The notes under the pieces were generated by a model. That model ran no database searches. It was not told the DNA's origin and saw only the letters and a program-made list of their open reading frames with translations. The position numbers and the translations under genes are program-made. Of a DNA stretch of 64,000 nucleotides, positions 59,384 through 64,000 are shown in pieces (position 1 is the stretch's first letter; the number at the start of each line of letters is the position of its first letter). The DNA lies in contig LR746280.1 of NCBI GenBank assembly GCA_902729315.2, positions 344,001 to 408,000 of the forward strand, read 5' to 3'. The stretch is from Spirodela intermedia (taxonomy: Eukaryota; Streptophyta; Magnoliopsida; Alismatales; Araceae).

Positions 59384-62016
59384 ATGTCGACGCAGCTGAG
59401 GCAGCGAGCGGGGACGGTGGTCCGGCGCGCTTCCAGCGGCGACGTCCGGAACCTCGCCGCCGTGTCCAGCAGCCTGCTGCCGGCCTTCGGGACCGCCGTC
59501 GGCGATGCCCACCCGCGTCTCGGGAGATATATCATCGCCCCTTACGACCGCCGCTACAGGTCAGCTTCCCCATCTCTCCCTCTCTACATGCACATGGGTT
59601 GAAGGCGACCTCAGGAGAAATGGTTGCCTTCATCATCCACACCATGGGTAGTAGACGGCGAGGTTGTTGAGGGTGCAGGTTATTTTCTGAGAAACCCTAA
59701 TAATCAAGATGAGCTAACAGCAAGTTCTCTAAGGAAGGAAGGGGGAGGATACAAGTGCAGATCTGATGTATGTAGCACAGTTTTTTTAATTAAAAAAGTG
59801 ATTTTTTTCATGACCCACGTAGCCTGAAAAAGCAAAAACGTGGGCTACCAACGTTTGAGGGCCCCAACTGAGATTAATCCCAAAGAAAACGTCTGCAAAA
59901 CGCGTTAGATTTTTAGGGTTTTAGCTTCCCCGCTTTTTATTCGCTTTAATCTTGTTTTTTGTAAAGAGATCCGATTTTAATCGGCAGTTAGAACAGATTT
60001 CGGTCTATTCAAAGGCGTCCACAGCGAGAGAGAGATAGAAAGACAGAGAGAGATACAGAGAGAGAGAGATAGAGTGACACAGAGGGAGAGACAGAGAGAA
60101 AGAGACCAGCAGGGAGCCTAATGACTCATTATTAGTAGGTTGGACGTATGAACTGAATTGACCTTTGACGTTCCGACTGAGACCCGTTGACCTTTCTTCC
60201 TTCCCCATCATTCATCCCTCCTTGAGATTAGAGATAACTATGATCTATGTGTTTTACTATTATTATTATTATTATTATTATTTCTATTCATTTGTTTATC
60301 TTAATGGATGGGAGGAGGAGCATCACTGTCCTGAGAGGCTGCTGTCGGCGCACGTGCAGGTGGTGGCAGATGTTCCTCATCGTGCTCGTGTTCTACTCCG
60401 CGTGGGCGTCCCCCTTCGAACTGGCCTTCCAGTTCATCAGCTCGAGCTCCCTCTTCGTCCCGGACCTCATCGTGGACGCCTTCTTCGCCGTTGATATCGT
60501 GGTGACCTTCTTCGTGGCCTACCTGGATGATGACACGTTCCTCCTCGTCGACGAGCCGAAGAAGATCGCAGTGAGGTGGTGCCCATTGACCGCAGACGAG
60601 AATGCCGCACATGCGGATAAGTCAACCGTCTGACCTGAACGAACCTTCTCGTCTTCAGGTACGTCACCAAGCTGTGGTTCCCCATGGACGTGGCCTCCAC
60701 GATCCCCTTCCAGTTCGGGTACCGCATGTTCACGGGGAGGCAGAACGGCGGTACCGTCTTCGGATTCATGAACCTGCTCCGCCTCTGGCGGCTCCGGCGA
60801 GTCAGCGACCTCTTCGCCAGGTAAGCAGGAGACCCACAAGTCAACGCGTGTGTTAGCCCCCCAAAAAGATACTCCCGATCATTGAGTCAACGAGTGCCTC
60901 TCCCCCGCAGGCTGGAGAAAGACACGCGGTTCAGCTACTTCTGGACGAGATACGTCAAGCTTATCTGCGTGAGTGATCTCTCACCCCCGCTGACAATCCA
61001 AAACGTCGTCGAAAAGTCAATCATTTCTTTGACCCCCGTGCAGGTCACCCTCTTCTCGGTGCACTCCGCCGGATGCATGTACTACTGGATCGCGGCCCAC
61101 TACCGCGTGGAGGCGAACACGTGGATCGGCACCCAGGTCAGCGACTTCAAGGATCGGAGCATCTGGGTGGGGTACGTGTACTCGATGTACTGGTCAATCG
61201 TTACGTTGACGACGGTGGGGTACGGCGACCTCCACTCCCAGAACACGGGAGAGAAGGTCTTCAACATCTTCTACATGCTCTTCAACATCGGTCTCACCTC
61301 CTACCTCATCGGGAACATGACCAACCTCATCGTCCACGGCGCCACGCGCACCTTCCTCATGGTAAATAAACCTGACCACCCGGGTCAACACGTGTTGACT
61401 ACCGATGCGAGACGCTAACTTGAGTTGACTTGCAGAGGGACACCATCCACGAGGTTTCCCGCTTCGCCAGCAAGAACCGGCTTCCGGACAGCCTGCGGGA
61501 GCAGATGATGGCCCACCTGCAGCTCAAGTTTAAGACGACGGAGCTCCAACAGGAGGGCGTCCTCGCCGACCTCCCCAAGGCCATCAGGTCCAGCATCGCG
61601 CAGCACCTCTTCCAGAAGACTCTCGAAAGCTCCTATCTCCTCAAGGGCCTCGCCGAAGACATCATCATCCAGCTCGTAACCTCTCTCTCTCTCTACTCCC
61701 AATAAACACAGAGAGGGACACAGAAGATGACGATGATGATGGTGGTGATGATGGAGGTGTTTGTACGTCTGTTCTTCTGCAGGTATCGGAGATGAAGGCG
61801 GAGTTTTATCCTCCAAAGGTGGACATCATCCTGCAGAACGAGATCCCGACGGATTTCTACATCATCGTCTCCGGGGCGGTCGTAAGTGTTCTTCCAAGCC
61901 TTTCGTTTTTTGCTGCACGGAGAGACCATGCCTTGGAAAAATGGAGATCCTGAGTCGGCCGCCTGGATGCTGCAGGATGTGTTGACCTACAAGAATGGAA
62001 CGGAGCAGGTACGGCT

Positions 62017-62056
<40 letters not shown>

Positions 62057-63566
62057 GGATACCCGGATAACATCATGAAAGCTCTAAGCATGAAACTTAC
62101 CTGGTTAATTCAGAATCAGTATGTTAAGCCCTGAGATGTTAGGGCGACCTCAGAGCATGGCAACGGGCATTGAGACACCTCGTGATGCTGCTGACGGCTA
62201 GAACTCCGCAGGTTCTGAAGAAACTGGGGGCGAATGAAGTGGCGGGAGAGATCGGGGTGATCTTCAACATCCCGCAGCCTTTCACTGTAAGGAGCAAGAG
62301 GCTCTCTCAGATCATCAAGATCAGCCATTCCCATTTCACCCAGATCGTTCAGTCCAACATCTCAGACCGGCGGAAGATCATCCACAACTATCTGCAGGTC
62401 GGCGCTCTGAGGGCGAGAGCGAGTGCTAGTTTTCCAGAGTTTGTCGTCTGATGATAAAAGGAACACGCTCTTCTCCCACCTTGCAGTTCCTGAGAGGCTT
62501 GGAGCCGGAGATCCTCGACGAAATACCTTTCATTAGAGAATTGCTGACCGACATGAATGACCAGGTGAGCGCCCCGAACCAGCATGAATATCTGATTGAA
62601 GGACCGAGGAAGGTCAACGCCATTCCGACGAAATCCGGGTCCCCCGGAAAATATTTTTTCACTTTTTATTTTATTTTAGGAATCTAAAGAGCCTCCTCCC
62701 CCGGATATTTCCTTCCACGTGAAAATGATTTAATCGAAGTAATTTACTAAATTTATCTTCTGTTGTTGTCAGACCCAGAGGGCCAATTGACCCATAAGGC
62801 ATTAAAATATATATTTAAAATTTTCATAATTTTAAATATTCTCTGCTATAATTTCTAATGACTAATGTGGGCAGTACTCTGAAGCAAATGAGAATCTGGG
62901 GGAATGCGACGCTCCACCACGGGGAGAAGCTCAAGATGCCGGCGTTCGAGGTAATCGAAGTCAGAGTTGACGCATGCTGCTCATGTGATGGCATTCTGAT
63001 GTCAACTAAAGCCGTTGACTTTACAAAGCAACGGTCACAGCGACCAAAACTGTGCTACTTTTCTATAAAAATATACTATTTATATATCGAAACAGTGAGA
63101 AAATCCAAAAATCTGCTATTATTTCCTCTTTCAGGTGATAAACCCACGAGAGTAGTGATGCATGGGCGTCGTCCGGATGAAGGTGATGGAACGCGCACTG
63201 CTCCAGGAAAGCTCGTCTTTCTCCCGGAGTCCATTGGCGAGCTCCTCAAGCTAGCAGGTGCGAGATGCTGTCACTTTTGCCACGCTACTCTCTTAGCCAT
63301 GAAGAACACGGAAGACTCTATGGAAGGAATATCATTTTCGGATCGTTCATTATTATATATTAATGGGCAAAGTTTATATCCGATATTTCTTAAATCCGAT
63401 CAATCACTGCAGTGCAGTGAGCAGCTTATCTTCTTGACGCGCTCTTTTGCTCCATGATGCAGAGAGAAAGTTCGGAATCTCAGCAAGCAAGGTCCTCATG
63501 GCGGACGGCTCACAAGTGGAGGAGCTGAACGTTCTGCGAGAAAAAGACAAGATCTACGTGTGCTGA
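59384..63566 (+). CDS. KAT3: Silent shaker K+ channel subunit KC1 (KAT3)
   Basis: Plasma-membrane shaker channel subunit. KC1 forms no current alone but joins AKT1 or KAT subunits and shifts their opening to more negative voltage, limiting K+ loss from roots. Thirteen exons join in phase to 622 residues: 59384-59559, 60360-60575, 60659-60820, 60911-60968, 61044-61361, 61436-61675, 61783-61881, 61976-62008, 62212-62397, 62487-62564, 62875-62950, 63135-63257, 63463-63566. The KC1-type N terminus is clear ([18 protein letters not shown], then DRRYR). S1 to S6 follow, with S4 at [20 protein letters not shown] and the filter TVGYGD at 261-266. The cyclic nucleotide-binding domain is about 391-520 ([16 protein letters not shown]) and the C-terminal KHA domain 548-622 ([20 protein letters not shown]). 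No ankyrin repeats are present, which rules out AKT1/AKT2. Confidence 0.93.
62019..62055 (+). repeat. CT microsatellite in a KC1 intron
   Basis: CT units in the intron after exon 8, just downstream of the donor at 62009. A shorter CT stretch lies directly after the donor of exon 6 (61680-61695). In contrast, an imperfect GA tract (about 60025-60105) lies in the first intron. Confidence 0.9.
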
Positions 63567-64000
63567 AGTGGAGCTGGTTCCCCTTGTGATTGACCATTTC
63601 TACTACGGTTAAGAAGACGAGGGAAGAACTCGGAGATTCTGACCGCCGAGTTGACCGGGGAGAGAGGAAAAAGGCCACATGAAATTCTCCCAAGAACATG
63701 GAACCCTGCTCATCCAAGATGCACGAGGGCTTCTTTTTTTTTTTTCACATTTCTGGAATAATTAAATTATACCAGTATTGGCAGGGAATTTGTCGCGAGT
63801 GAAATGTTTTTTCAAAAAAATCCTATCTTTCAATGTCTTTTTTTTCATTAGTTCTATGGTAAGCAGGTCAACGTACCCTAGACTGGGTTGACATCAACTA
63901 AATTAGGTTGACAAACTGGTTGACCTGATTGGAAGACACACTTTGTTGACTTAGTACGGTCTCACAACTAGTTGACTTGACAGGATTCCAAGACTAGTTT
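63567..64000 (+). other. KC1 3' flank with a TTGAC cluster
   Basis: Probable 3' untranslated region of KC1 followed by spacer. Between 63867 and 63981 the pentamer TTGAC or its complement occurs seven times. No gene is seen before the window ends. Confidence 0.6.

Noticed and set aside
59036-59535. Minus-strand frames rich in Phe or Ser across the GAA tract
   Set aside because: They are composition artefacts of the purine repeat in the KC1 leader.
59384-63566. AKT1/AKT2 or KAT1 identity for the potassium channel
   Set aside because: No ankyrin repeats are present. The N terminus ([18 protein letters not shown]) and C-terminal region follow KC1/KAT3.
1-64000. CRISPR arrays, bacterial operons, tRNA or rRNA genes
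   Set aside because: None were seen. The direct repeats are eukaryotic microsatellites and no tRNA cloverleaf was recognised by eye.

Overview
The window is nuclear DNA of a flowering plant. It holds eleven genes that I could rebuild exon by exon on both strands. They have GT-AG introns, plant-only families (LEUNIG, FatB, MFP1, FLZ, DVL/RTFL, LRX, KC1), one decayed Ty1/Copia element and very many CT/GA microsatellites. Several genes have GC-rich exons with many introns. That would suit a monocot or an early-branching angiosperm, but I cannot name the species.

Layout from left to right. LUG co-repressor (+, 1127-9933). AT-rich spacer with a decayed Copia element on the minus strand (about 10850-14150). 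FATB acyl-ACP thioesterase (-, 14819-16678) with a leader intron and TATA box. A spacer with a 188-bp tandem duplication and a 33-base G run. A TFIIS-middle/SPOC protein (+, 21548-25574). A doubtful frame-broken ORF (25825-26440). A 15-exon 2-oxoglutarate/Fe(II) oxygenase (+, 27489-33583). A DVL/RTFL small peptide gene (+, 34703-34894). A MUT9-like (casein kinase 1 group) kinase (+, 36312-39635, first exon unresolved). An LRR-extensin (-, 41824-44298). The Golgi protein SYS1 (-, 46109-50702). MFP1 (-, 51540-54614). An FCS-like zinc finger protein (-, 55138-56524). The silent shaker K+ channel subunit KC1/KAT3 (+, 59384-63566).

The genes do not form a pathway or cluster. They are ordinary neighbours with roles in transcription control, plastid lipid and membrane functions, cell wall, Golgi traffic and potassium transport. 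I found no convincing undescribed multi-gene system. The oddest signals are structural: pyrimidine microsatellites just upstream of splice acceptors in five genes, a duplicated decoy copy of the last LUG acceptor, dense TTGAC motifs in the short KC1 introns and at the right edge, and a long purine tract in the KC1 leader.

Exon boundaries were read by hand from splice sites, reading phase and family similarity, and may be off by a few bases. No database search was run.
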